Source: Candidatus Glassbacteria bacterium RIFCSPLOWO2_12_FULL_58_11
GTDB lineage: Bacteria > Gemmatimonadota > Glassbacteria > GWA2-58-10
Assembly (NCBI GenBank): GCA_001780825.1
Contig: MFIX01000140.1
Coordinates: 1 to 34,323, forward strand
Direction: 5' to 3'
Length of the DNA stretch: 34,323 nucleotides
The position numbers and the translations under genes were made by a program. Below, piece by piece: positions 22,333 through 31,370 of this stretch; position 1 is the stretch's first letter; each line of letters begins with the position of its first letter. The notes under the pieces were generated by a model. The model was not told where the DNA came from and made no database searches. It worked only from the letters and a program-made list of their open reading frames with translations.

Positions 22333-22512
22333 ATGGCAGTACCTCGGACTAGATGTTCGAAAACGCGGAAGAGACAAAGAAGGACGCATTTCAAGTTAAA
22401 GTCGCCTTCATTTGCGGTGTGTTCCAATTGCGGCCAGCAGAAGCAGCCGCATCAGGTTTGTGGACATTGCGGGTACTACAATGGCCGCGAGGTGATCGAG
22501 GTCGCAGAATAA
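22333..22512 (+). CDS. rpmF: 50S ribosomal protein L32 (59 aa, absent from the supplied ORF track)
   Basis: Translated by hand: [68 protein letters not shown]. Confidence 0.95.
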   Translation: MAVPRTRCSKTRKRQRRTHFKLKSPSFAVCSNCGQQKQPHQVCGHCGYYNGREVIEVAE

Positions 22513-22652
22513 CCCTGGCGCAGATCCTCTTTCTTCGTGATCTTTAACCGGCGGAATGCCGGACGGGATGCAGGCGGGAATTTGTCAGTCGGTTTCGCAC
22601 TGTATTCTGAATTCAGGCCGCAAGGCAATATTGAAAGGTATCGGGACATTCA

Positions 22653-23684
22653 ATGCGGATTGCGCTTGATGCCATGGGTGGGGATAATATCCCCGGTGTT
22701 CCGATCCGGGGGGCGGTGGAGGCGATTGAGCAGCTCGAGCCCGATTTCGAACTGATCCTGGTTGGAGACAAGGCGCTGATCAAGCGTAATCTGGATAATT
22801 ACCGGGAGCTTGATCTCAGCCGCATCGAAATCGTACACGCGCCGGAAGTGGTGGAAATGGGCGAAAGCCCGAGCGTGGCCTTAAGAAAAAAGAAGCGTTC
22901 CTCGATCGCGGTCGGGATCGAATTGACCGCCCGGAAAGAAGCCCAGGCATTTATCAGTGCCGGGAACACCGGCGCGGTCATGGCCGCCTCTCTCCTGGGT
23001 CTGGGCAGAATCAGCGGGATCAGCCGTCCCGGAATCTGCAGCGTTTTTCCGACCACTAAGAAATCCTGCGTTGTGGTGGATGTGGGGGCCAATGTGGACT
23101 CCAAGCCCGCGCATCTGCTGCATTTTGCCCTGATGGGGGCGATATACTCGGAAAAAGTGCTCGGCACCCCCCGGCCCCGTGTCGGGCTGCTCAATGTCGG
23201 CGAGGAGCCGGGCAAGGGAGATGAGCTCTCAGTCGCCACCCATAAGCTGCTTTCCGCCAGCTCGCTGAACTTCATCGGCAATGTCGAGGGCGGGGATATC
23301 TTCGAGGGGCTGGCGGATGTGGTGGTCTGTGACGGGTTCGTGGGCAATGTCGTCCTCAAGCTAAGTGAAAAGATCCTGAACCTGCTGATCAGCCACCTGA
23401 AAACCGAGATCAAAGCCAATCCTCTTGCCGCGCTGGGTTTTCTGCTGCTCAAACAGACCTTTGAGGACATGAAAAAGACCTTCGATTATACGGAGTACGG
23501 AGGGGCGCCGCTGCTGGGTATCGAAGGCACGACCATCATCTGTCACGGCGGCTCTCCGCCGCGGGCTTTCCGCAATGCCATTAAATCCGCCAGATTAGCC
23601 GTACTGAATAATATTAACGAGATTATCCGTCAGGAAGTCAAACAATACCAGACCCCGAATACGAATAATGAAAACTTATCTTAA
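22653..23684 (+). CDS. plsX: Phosphate acyltransferase PlsX
   Basis: MRIALDAMGGDNIPGVPIRGAVEAI ... FISAGNTGAVMAASLLGLGRISGI, YGGAPLLGIEGTTIICHG. Confidence 0.96.
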   Translation: MRIALDAMGGDNIPGVPIRGAVEAIEQLEPDFELILVGDKALIKRNLDNYRELDLSRIEIVHAPEVVEMGESPSVALRKKKRSSIAVGIELTARKEAQAFISAGNTGAVMAASLLGLGRISGISRPGICSVFPTTKKSCVVVDVGANVDSKPAHLLHFALMGAIYSEKVLGTPRPRVGLLNVGEEPGKGDELSVATHKLLSASSLNFIGNVEGGDIFEGLADVVVCDGFVGNVVLKLSEKILNLLISHLKTEIKANPLAALGFLLLKQTFEDMKKTFDYTEYGGAPLLGIEGTTIICHGGSPPRAFRNAIKSARLAVLNNINEIIRQEVKQYQTPNTNNENLS

Positions 23685-24651
23685 AGTTGTCTCGACTGGA
23701 ATCGCCATACCGGACAAAGTAATCTCCAATGCCGATCTGGAAAAGATGGTCGAGACCAGCGATGACTGGATTGTCACCCGGACCGGCATACATGAGCGGC
23801 GGATCAGCGAAAACGGGGTATCCTCCGGCGATCTGGGCGCGCAAGCCGCACGGATGGCGCTGGACAACGCCGGATTGAGCGCCGGGGATATCGACCTGAT
23901 TATGGTCGCCACGGCCAGCGGGGACCACCTCTTTCCCTCGACCGCCTGCATAATCCAGAACAAGCTCGGCGCGAAACAGGCTACCGCCTTCGACATCTCG
24001 GCCGCCTGCAGCGGTTTCCTGTACTGCCTGACTGTGGCTCACAGTTTATTGAGCACCGGCTCCTTTCGTACGGCGCTCATCATCGGCGCTGAAACTTTGA
24101 GCAAGATCACCGATTACTCCGACCGCTCGACCTGCGTACTTTTCGGTGATGGAGCCGGCGCGATGATAGTCACCCTGGGCACCGACGATAAGGGGCTTTT
24201 TGCCAGCCATCTCGGCAGCGATGGGAGTTACGCCCCGCTGTTGAACCTCCCGGCCGGCGGCAGCCGCCTGCCGGCCAGCCTGGAGACGGTGCGGCAGGAT
24301 CTGCATTATATCAAAATGAATGGCAACGAGCTGTTCAAGGTGGCGGTCCGCTCGATGGAAGAGGCCGCTATCATGACTCTTTCCAAGGCGCACGTCAGCA
24401 CCGCGCAGCTCGACCTGCTGATACCGCATCAGGCCAATATCCGGATCATCAATTCCCTGGTCAAGCGCCTGGGAGTCGAGGAAAAGAAAGTGTATGTCAA
24501 TATCGAGCGCTACGGCAACACCTCCGCGGCCTCGATACCTATCGCCTACCACGAGGCGCGCGCGCAGGGCCTGTGCGATGAGAATTCGCTGATCCTGATG
24601 GTTGCCTTTGGCGGAGGAATCACCTGGGGTGGCGTGTTGATCAGGGGCTGA
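23668..24651 (+). CDS. fabH: Beta-ketoacyl-ACP synthase III
   Basis: SDDWIVTRTGIHERRI, DISAACSGFLYCL, IPHQANIRI, ERYGNTSAASIP; overlaps plsX by 17 nt. Confidence 0.96.
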   Translation: MKTYLKVVSTGIAIPDKVISNADLEKMVETSDDWIVTRTGIHERRISENGVSSGDLGAQAARMALDNAGLSAGDIDLIMVATASGDHLFPSTACIIQNKLGAKQATAFDISAACSGFLYCLTVAHSLLSTGSFRTALIIGAETLSKITDYSDRSTCVLFGDGAGAMIVTLGTDDKGLFASHLGSDGSYAPLLNLPAGGSRLPASLETVRQDLHYIKMNGNELFKVAVRSMEEAAIMTLSKAHVSTAQLDLLIPHQANIRIINSLVKRLGVEEKKVYVNIERYGNTSAASIPIAYHEARAQGLCDENSLILMVAFGGGITWGGVLIRG

Positions 24652-24698
24652 GCTGTCCAGGTTGGCTTTAGCGCGGCAAGGAAAGGATTTCAGGCAAG

Positions 24699-25613
24699 TT
24701 GAAAACAGCGGTGGTTTTTCCGGGCCAGGGCTCGCAGTTCGTGGGGATGGGAAAGGACTTGTTCGAGAACAGCGAACCCTCCCGCGCGCTGTTTAAGCTG
24801 GCGAGTGAGAAACTGGGTTACGATCTGGCTGAGGTTTGTTTCAACGGGCCCGAGGAAGAGCTGAGCCAGACCCGGGTGACCCAGCCGGCGATATATGTCC
24901 ACAGTGTCGCGGTGTTCCGCCTGCTGGAAGAAAAGGGATTCAAGGCTGATTTCGCCGCCGGTCACAGCCTGGGCGAGTACAGTGCCCTGACCGCCGCCGG
25001 GTTTCTTTCTTTCGAGGAAGGACTCGAGCTGGTCGGTCTGCGCGGCCGGCTGATGCAAGAAGCCGGGGAAAAGGCCCCGGGCGCGATGGCGGCGGTGATC
25101 GGACTGGAGGACCGGAGAGTCGAGGAGCTCTGCCGTGAGACTGGAGAGACCGTGGTTCCGGCGAATTTCAATGCCCCGGGACAATTGGTGGTGAGCGGCA
25201 GCCTCCAGGGCGTCGATAAATTGATCGAGGCCGCCCAAAAAGCCGGTGCCCGCCTGGTAAAGAAACTTAAGGTAAGCGGGGCCTTTCACTCGCCGCTCAT
25301 GTCTTATGCAGCCGCGGCCATGCGCGAGCGGCTGGCGCAGGCGAAAATCGTTTCAGGCCGGATCCCGGTGGTGGCGAATGTCAGCGCCGGGTTCGAAACT
25401 GATCCGGAGCGGATCAGGGACCTGCTGGTGGAACAGATAACCAGCCCCGTGCGCTGGACTGACTCGGTCGAGACTCTGGCCGCGGGAGGGGCGCTAAGGT
25501 TTGTCGAAGCCGGACCGGGCAATGTGCTCTCCGGGCTTTGCCGCAGGATAAAGCGGGAGCTGGAAATCACGAGTATCGGTAAGCTTGAAGAAATCAAGGC
25601 ATTTAGCGCTTAA
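24699..25613 (+). CDS. fabD: Malonyl-CoA:ACP transacylase (TTG start)
   Basis: AVVFPGQGSQFVGMGKDL, AGHSLGEYSALTAAG, VSGAFHSPLM. Confidence 0.95.
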   Translation: MKTAVVFPGQGSQFVGMGKDLFENSEPSRALFKLASEKLGYDLAEVCFNGPEEELSQTRVTQPAIYVHSVAVFRLLEEKGFKADFAAGHSLGEYSALTAAGFLSFEEGLELVGLRGRLMQEAGEKAPGAMAAVIGLEDRRVEELCRETGETVVPANFNAPGQLVVSGSLQGVDKLIEAAQKAGARLVKKLKVSGAFHSPLMSYAAAAMRERLAQAKIVSGRIPVVANVSAGFETDPERIRDLLVEQITSPVRWTDSVETLAAGGALRFVEAGPGNVLSGLCRRIKRELEITSIGKLEEIKAFSA

Positions 25614-25623
25614 GAATCGCAGT

Positions 25624-25651
25624 TTGACTTTACTTTTTTTGCGAGTAGTAT
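25624..25651 (+). promoter_or_regulatory. Possible promoter immediately upstream of the fabG start codon
   Basis: TTGACT (25624-25629), 16 nt, TAGTAT (25646-25651); ATG at 25656. Confidence 0.4.
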
Positions 25652-25655
25652 TAAA

Positions 25656-26396
25656 ATGTTGCTGAAAAATCAGGTGGCTTTGATTACCGGGGCGGCGCGG
25701 GGTATCGGCAAGGCCGTGGCTGCCCGCCTGGCCGCGGAAGGGGCTACTGTTATCCTCGTGGATATCGATGGCGGAGCGGCCGCCGCGACTGCGGCTGAGC
25801 TGGCGGCGAAGGGGATACGGACCGAATCATTTGCCTGTGATGTCTCCAACCCGGTCCAGGTGGAGGAAGTAGTCGGCAAAGCGGTGGAAAAGCTGGACCG
25901 CCTGGATATCCTGATCAATAACGCCGGTATCACGCGCGATGGGCTCCTGATGCGGATGAAACCCGAGGACTGGGACCTGGTGCTGGCGGTCAATTTGAAG
26001 GGGGCGTTTAACTTTATCCACTCCGCCTGCCGTCAGATGCTGAAACAGCGGTCAGGCTCGATTGTCAATATATCCTCGGTGGTCGGCTTGATGGGCAATG
26101 CCGGCCAGGCCAATTACTCCGCATCCAAAGCCGGGCTTCTCGGCTTGACCAAATCCGCGGCCAAGGAATTTGCCGGCCGCGGGATACGGGTAAATGCGGT
26201 CGCTCCGGGTTATATCGAATCGGAGATGACCGCGGCTTTGCCGCAGGAGGTCAGAGAGGGCTGGCTCGCCTCGATTCCGATGAAACGCGGCGGGACGCTC
26301 GAAGATGTAGCCGCCGCAGTCGCTTTCCTGGTGGGACCGGACTCGGTTTACATCACGGGTCAGGTTCTGCAGGTTGATGGCGGGATGATCATGTAG
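25656..26396 (+). CDS. fabG: 3-oxoacyl-ACP reductase
   Basis: ALITGAARGIGKAVAARLA, NNAGITRDGLLMRMK, NYSASKAGLLGLTKS. Confidence 0.95.
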   Translation: MLLKNQVALITGAARGIGKAVAARLAAEGATVILVDIDGGAAAATAAELAAKGIRTESFACDVSNPVQVEEVVGKAVEKLDRLDILINNAGITRDGLLMRMKPEDWDLVLAVNLKGAFNFIHSACRQMLKQRSGSIVNISSVVGLMGNAGQANYSASKAGLLGLTKSAAKEFAGRGIRVNAVAPGYIESEMTAALPQEVREGWLASIPMKRGGTLEDVAAAVAFLVGPDSVYITGQVLQVDGGMIM

Positions 26397-26449
26397 TTTG
26401 ATTGAAACGGGTCTTTTTTGTTCTGAACCTATTTTACGGAGGATGTCAG

Positions 26450-26701
26450 ATGGCCAATTATGCTAACAAGGTTAAAGAGATTATCATCGAAAAACTCGGT
26501 GTCGATGCGGAGAAAGTCACCGATGACGCGTCTTTCGTCGAGGATCTCGGAGCGGACAGCCTGGATACGGTCGAGCTGGTGATGGATTTCGAAGAGGAAT
26601 TCGACTTGGAAATCCCGGATGAGGAAGCTGAAAAGCTCACCACGGTGGGCGCGGCGATCAAGTACCTGGAAGAAAAGTTGGGAAGCAAGGAAGCCTCCTG
26701 A
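26450..26701 (+). CDS. acpP: Acyl carrier protein
   Basis: [38 protein letters not shown], with phosphopantetheine site DSL; SD GGAGG. Confidence 0.97.
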   Translation: MANYANKVKEIIIEKLGVDAEKVTDDASFVEDLGADSLDTVELVMDFEEEFDLEIPDEEAEKLTTVGAAIKYLEEKLGSKEAS

Positions 26702-26822
26702 GTTTTGGCAGGATTGCTTCTCCGGGCCAGGAAATGGACCGGTAGGTATTATTTCTGTTTGCAGTTTGCCGCACGGGGCGCCGTCAGGGATTCAGCCTGC
26801 GCTGTTGATAAAGGAAAAGTAG

Positions 26823-28064
26823 ATGGCCAGAAGAGTCGTAATTACCGGAGTCGGGGCGGTAACTCCTTTGGGAAATGACGTTAAAACCTCCTGGGAGGGA
26901 CTCCTCGAAGGCCGCAGCGGCATCGATACGATCAAGGCTTTTGATGCCAGCCTGTTCGAAACCAGGTTCGCCGGCGAATTGAAAGGTTTCGACCCCCAGA
27001 AATACATGGACCGCAAGGAAGTCAACCGGACGGATAAGTTCGTCCACTTTGCGGTAGCGGCCAGTACCATGGCCCTCGAGGATAGCGGGGATAAGATAAC
27101 CGATCCCGCGGAACGCGAGCGCTTCGGTGTGATTATCGGCTCCGGGATCGGGGGGATCGAGACTCATGAAACCCAGCATTCGCGCTATTTGAAAGGCGGA
27201 CCGGGACGGATCAGTCCGTTTTATGTGCCGATGATGATTTCGGACATGGCCGCCGGCTACGTCTCGATCCATTTTCAGGCCAAGGGACCCAATTTCTGCA
27301 CTGTTTCCGCCTGCGCCTCAGCCGGCCATGCGGTCGGGATGGCTTTCCGCTCGATCAAATACGGCGAATCGGACATGATGCTGACCGGAGGCACTGAATC
27401 CTCGATCACTCAAATGGGTCTGGGGGGATTCTGCGCCTGTAAAGCGCTGTCCACCCGTAACGAGGATCCGCAGAGCGCCTCGCGGCCTTTCGATAAGACG
27501 CGTGATGGTTTCGTGCTTGGCGACGGCGCGGGAATCCTCTTCCTGGAGGAGTACGAGCGCGCCAGGGCCCGCGGTGCCAGGATTTACGCCGAGGTGGTCG
27601 GCGTGGGCAGCACGGCCGACGCTTATCATATCACAGCCCCGGCCGAGCAGGGCGAGGGAGCGCAGCGGGCGATGAAAGCCGCTTTGGCCGAGGCGAAGCT
27701 CAACTCCGAGGACATCGATTATATCAATGCGCACGGCACCTCGACCGAACATAATGATGCTACCGAGACTTTCGCCATTAAAAAAGTTTTCGGCGACCGG
27801 GCCAGGGATGGACTGGTGGTGAGCTCCACCAAGTCGATGACCGGCCACCTGCTGGGCGCTGCCGGCGGCATCGAGGCCATATTCTCCGCCCTGACCATCT
27901 ACCACGGAGTTGTGCCGCCCACCATCAATTACCGTCATCCGGACCCGGAGTGCGACCTGGACTATTGTCCGAATGAGGCCCGCCGGATGAACGTCTCCGC
28001 TGCCTTGAGCAATTCTTTCGGATTCGGCGGGCACAATGTGACAATCGCCCTGAAAAAGGTCTGA
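26823..28064 (+). CDS. fabF: Beta-ketoacyl-ACP synthase II
   Basis: RRVVITGVGAVTPLGNDV, SACASAGHAVGMA, NAHGTSTEHND, STKSMTGHLLGAAGGIEA, NSFGFGGHN. Confidence 0.96.
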   Translation: MARRVVITGVGAVTPLGNDVKTSWEGLLEGRSGIDTIKAFDASLFETRFAGELKGFDPQKYMDRKEVNRTDKFVHFAVAASTMALEDSGDKITDPAERERFGVIIGSGIGGIETHETQHSRYLKGGPGRISPFYVPMMISDMAAGYVSIHFQAKGPNFCTVSACASAGHAVGMAFRSIKYGESDMMLTGGTESSITQMGLGGFCACKALSTRNEDPQSASRPFDKTRDGFVLGDGAGILFLEEYERARARGARIYAEVVGVGSTADAYHITAPAEQGEGAQRAMKAALAEAKLNSEDIDYINAHGTSTEHNDATETFAIKKVFGDRARDGLVVSSTKSMTGHLLGAAGGIEAIFSALTIYHGVVPPTINYRHPDPECDLDYCPNEARRMNVSAALSNSFGFGGHNVTIALKKV

Positions 28065-28089
28065 TTTCACGGAATATCAGGTAAAAATA

Positions 28090-28884
28090 ATGCTGGCCAG
28101 GCCATTCAGGTTTGTGGCCGGACTTTTCAAAACCAGCCGGCCTGCGGACAATCGAAAAAAAAAGCTAAGCCGTCTTGAGCATAGTGTCGGGTACCTTTTC
28201 AAAGAACATAAACTGCTCGAGACGGCTCTTTCTCATTTATCCTATGTAAACGAAAACGCAGGCGATTACGCGGACAGCAATGAGCGCCTGGAGTTTCTCG
28301 GCGATGCGGTCCTGGATCTGGCGGTTTCCGAGTACCTTTTTACGCGCTTTGGCTCCTGCAGCGAGGGGGACCTGACCCGGATCAAATCCTCGATCGTCTC
28401 GCGCGCCGCCCTGGCGGGGAAGGGGCAGGAGCTGAGGCTGGAAGACTACATCCTTTATTCGAAGGACAGCTTTCCGGACTTGCGCAGGGGAAAAGTGACG
28501 ATCATATCGAACGCGCTCGAAGCCCTGATCGGAGCGATTTATCTGGATGGAGGGCTTGACGCGGCCAAGTCGTTCATCTATAACAAGCTCCTCGACAGGG
28601 GGCGGGCCGATTTCACTTTCGACAGCCTGCAGGAGGCCAAGAACAGCCTGCTGCACCATTCCCAGGTAAAATTTCACTGCCAGCCCTCGTACCGGATTGT
28701 CGAGGTGAGCGGCCCGGAGCACGCCAAGGAATTTGTCTGCGAAGTCCGGATCAGGGACCGGATCATGGGCCGGGGTATCGGCTCGAATAAAAAAGAAGCG
28801 GAAAAGAAAGCCGCCGTACAAGCCCTGGAGCAGTTGGCCGAAGCAGAAACTACGGAAAACAACAATCACGGATCGCCTGACTAA
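28090..28884 (+). CDS. rnc: Ribonuclease III
   Basis: NERLEFLGDAVLDLAVSEYLF, ALEALIGAIYLDGG, C-terminal dsRBD GRGIGSNKKEAEKKAAVQALEQL. Confidence 0.96.
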   Translation: MLARPFRFVAGLFKTSRPADNRKKKLSRLEHSVGYLFKEHKLLETALSHLSYVNENAGDYADSNERLEFLGDAVLDLAVSEYLFTRFGSCSEGDLTRIKSSIVSRAALAGKGQELRLEDYILYSKDSFPDLRRGKVTIISNALEALIGAIYLDGGLDAAKSFIYNKLLDRGRADFTFDSLQEAKNSLLHHSQVKFHCQPSYRIVEVSGPEHAKEFVCEVRIRDRIMGRGIGSNKKEAEKKAAVQALEQLAEAETTENNNHGSPD

Positions 28885-28918
28885 TCTGAACCGGGACATC
28901 AATCGCCACGGAGTGACA

Positions 28919-30082
28919 ATGGAGTATTTCCTGACTGAAGAGCAGCTCGAGATCAAGCGCCTGGCGCGCCGGATCGCCGAGAATCATGTAATCCCCCAGC
29001 GAGCGGAGCTGGACAAGAACGCTGAATTCCCGCATGCGATCATGAAAGAAATCGCCGAAGCCGGCCTGCCGGCGATCTATATCCCGGAGGAGTACGATGG
29101 GATCGGAGCGGGGCTGCTGGAGCTGTGTCTGGCCACCGAGGAGCTGAGCCGGGCCTGCGGCGGAGTCGGTGTGACCTATGCGGCCAGCTCGCTGGGCAGT
29201 TTTCCGATAATTATCGGTGGCAGCCACGAGCAGAAGGCCAGATTTTTGCCGCCGATCGCCTCCGGCGAGCATTACGCGGCATTCTGCCTGACCGAGGCCG
29301 GGGCCGGCTCGGACGCCGGCAACATCTCGACGAATGCGCGCAAGGTCGGCAATGAATACGTAATTAATGGGACCAAGCAGTGGATCACCAATGGCTGCGA
29401 GGCGCATACCTACACGGTTTTCGCGAAGACCGACAAGGCCCGTGGGGCGCGCGGGATCAGCGCATTCGTGGTCGAAAAAGGCACCCCCGGGCTCTCTTTC
29501 GGCAAAAAAGAGGACAAGCTGGGGATCCGCTGTTCCGCCACCTATGAGGTCGTATTTGAGGACTGCGTAGTGCCCGCGGAGAACCTTCTCGGCCGGGAAG
29601 GCGCCGGGTTCAGTATCGCCATGCGCACCTTCGACAAGTCCCGTCCGGGGATCGGCGCGCAGTCGATCGGGATCGCCCAGGGCGCCTATGAGGCCGCCCT
29701 CAATTACGCCTATACTCGTCAGCAGTTCGGCCAGTCGATCCTGAATTTTCAGGCGGTCTCGTTCATGCTAGCTGACATGGCGATCCAGATCGAGGCTGCC
29801 CGGGCTCTTACCTACCAGGTCGCCCGGATGGTCGACGCCGGAATAAAGAATTACGGCAAGGAAAGCGCCATGTGCAAGGTCTTTCCCTCGGACGTGGCGA
29901 TGCGGGTGACCACCGATGCTATACAGATTATGGGCGGTTACGGCTATATGAAAGATTACCCGGCGGAGAAGTATTTCCGCGATGCCAAGATCACCCAGAT
30001 CTACGAGGGCACCAACCAGATACAGCGGCAGATCATTGCCTCCAGCCTTATTCGGGAAATGGCGAGCGGACAGAGGGGTTAG
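28919..30082 (+). CDS. Acyl-CoA dehydrogenase
   Basis: AAFCLTEAGAGSDAGNISTNA, GTKQWITNG, YTRQQFGQSILNFQAV, QIMGGYGYMKDYPAEKYFRDAKITQIYEGTNQIQ. Confidence 0.95.
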   Translation: MEYFLTEEQLEIKRLARRIAENHVIPQRAELDKNAEFPHAIMKEIAEAGLPAIYIPEEYDGIGAGLLELCLATEELSRACGGVGVTYAASSLGSFPIIIGGSHEQKARFLPPIASGEHYAAFCLTEAGAGSDAGNISTNARKVGNEYVINGTKQWITNGCEAHTYTVFAKTDKARGARGISAFVVEKGTPGLSFGKKEDKLGIRCSATYEVVFEDCVVPAENLLGREGAGFSIAMRTFDKSRPGIGAQSIGIAQGAYEAALNYAYTRQQFGQSILNFQAVSFMLADMAIQIEAARALTYQVARMVDAGIKNYGKESAMCKVFPSDVAMRVTTDAIQIMGGYGYMKDYPAEKYFRDAKITQIYEGTNQIQRQIIASSLIREMASGQRG

Positions 30083-31194
30083 TGATTATCAGGGAGAAAG
30101 CAGTGGGGTTCCGCGACCGGCGGCTCGAACGGATTGCCGGTAAACTGGCCGCGGGGGGCAGGCTGGACCGGAAGGATGGTCTGGCCCTTTTCGAGACCGG
30201 GGACCTGCTCGGGCTGGGAAAGCTGGCGGATGAAGCCAATCTACGGAAAAACGGCGGCCGCGTCTTCTACATAAATAACCTGCACGTCAACTATACCAAT
30301 ATCTGCGTCAACAAATGCCGCTTCTGCGCCTACCGAAGGAGCGAGGATGAGCGTGGAGCGTTTTTCCTCTCTGCGGAACAGGTGGTGGCCAAAGCGCGTG
30401 AGCTATGGCACGCCAAGGCTTGTGAGTTCCACATAGTCGGAGGCTGCCATCCCTCGGCACGCCTGGATTACTACCGCGAGATGCTCACCCGCCTTCGCCG
30501 CGAGTTTCCTCAGGTGCATCTGCAGGCCTTTACCGCGGTGGAGATAGAAAATATCGCCCAGGTGGAAAATCTCCCGGTTCCCGAGGTCCTCGCCAGCCTG
30601 GCCGAGTGCGGCCTGGGGTCGCTGCCCGGCGGCGGGGGAGAGATTTTCGCCGAAAAAATCCGGTCCAAGATCTGCCCGGAAAAAATCAGCGGGGCGCGCT
30701 ACCTGGAGGTAATGCGTCAGGCGCACCAGCTGGGGCTGCCATCCAATGTGACCATGCTTTTCGGCCATATCGAGTCGGCGGCGGACCGGGTGGACCATTT
30801 GTTGGAAATCCGCGCCCTCCAGGATGAAACTGGCGGATTCAACGCTTTTATTCCATTGCTGTTCCACCCCTGGAACACGAAACTCGAAAAGCTCCGGAAA
30901 GCAGGCGCGGTCGATGTCCTGAAAACAATTGCGGTCAGCCGGCTGCTGTTGGACAATTTCAAACATATCAAGTCGTTCTGGATCATGCTAGGTCTCCCAT
31001 TGACCCAGATTTCCCTGTTTTTCGGGTCGGATGATGTGAACGGCACGGTGCTGGAAGAGCATATTACGCACGAGGCCGGGGCCGATACTCCACAATACAT
31101 GCCCGAAGAAAAGCTCGTTTCCCTGATCCGTCAGGCCGGGCGGATTCCGGTCGAAAGGGATACACTTTACAATCCGATCTGTGGTGAGGTATAA
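30082..31194 (+). CDS. mqnE: Aminofutalosine synthase, radical SAM (GTG start)
   Basis: HVNYTNICVNKCRFCAYRR (CX3CX2C), FHIVGGCHPSARLDYYREML. GTG overlaps the acyl-CoA dehydrogenase stop (TAGTG). Confidence 0.85.
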   Translation: MIIREKAVGFRDRRLERIAGKLAAGGRLDRKDGLALFETGDLLGLGKLADEANLRKNGGRVFYINNLHVNYTNICVNKCRFCAYRRSEDERGAFFLSAEQVVAKARELWHAKACEFHIVGGCHPSARLDYYREMLTRLRREFPQVHLQAFTAVEIENIAQVENLPVPEVLASLAECGLGSLPGGGGEIFAEKIRSKICPEKISGARYLEVMRQAHQLGLPSNVTMLFGHIESAADRVDHLLEIRALQDETGGFNAFIPLLFHPWNTKLEKLRKAGAVDVLKTIAVSRLLLDNFKHIKSFWIMLGLPLTQISLFFGSDDVNGTVLEEHITHEAGADTPQYMPEEKLVSLIRQAGRIPVERDTLYNPICGEV

Positions 31195-31204
31195 TATTGA
31201 GTCG

Positions 31205-31343
31205 CACAATTTAGCAATTCTGTCTGATAACTATATTTCCGGATAATTGTGGCTTTTTATCAGGAGCAACCTGTAACCAAAGGACACCTCTCGCGGCACT
31301 GATGACGGGTATTCCCTCTGAGGGAATCCGACTGACTGCATCA
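31205..31343 (+). promoter_or_regulatory. Candidate structured leader (riboswitch-like) of the antiporter gene
   Basis: TGATG (31300-31304)/CATCA (31339-31343) enclosing CGG/CCG and ATTCCC/GGGAAT. Upstream, CACAATT/AATTGTG and CTGATAA/TTATCAG interlock. Confidence 0.4.
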
Positions 31344-31370
31344 AGTCCCAAACTTTAGCCGGAGCTGAAT

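Noticed and set aside
29872-30081. N-terminal extension of the mqnE ORF
   Set aside because: Overlaps the acyl-CoA dehydrogenase C-terminus in another frame; the GTG at 30082 gives a normal start.
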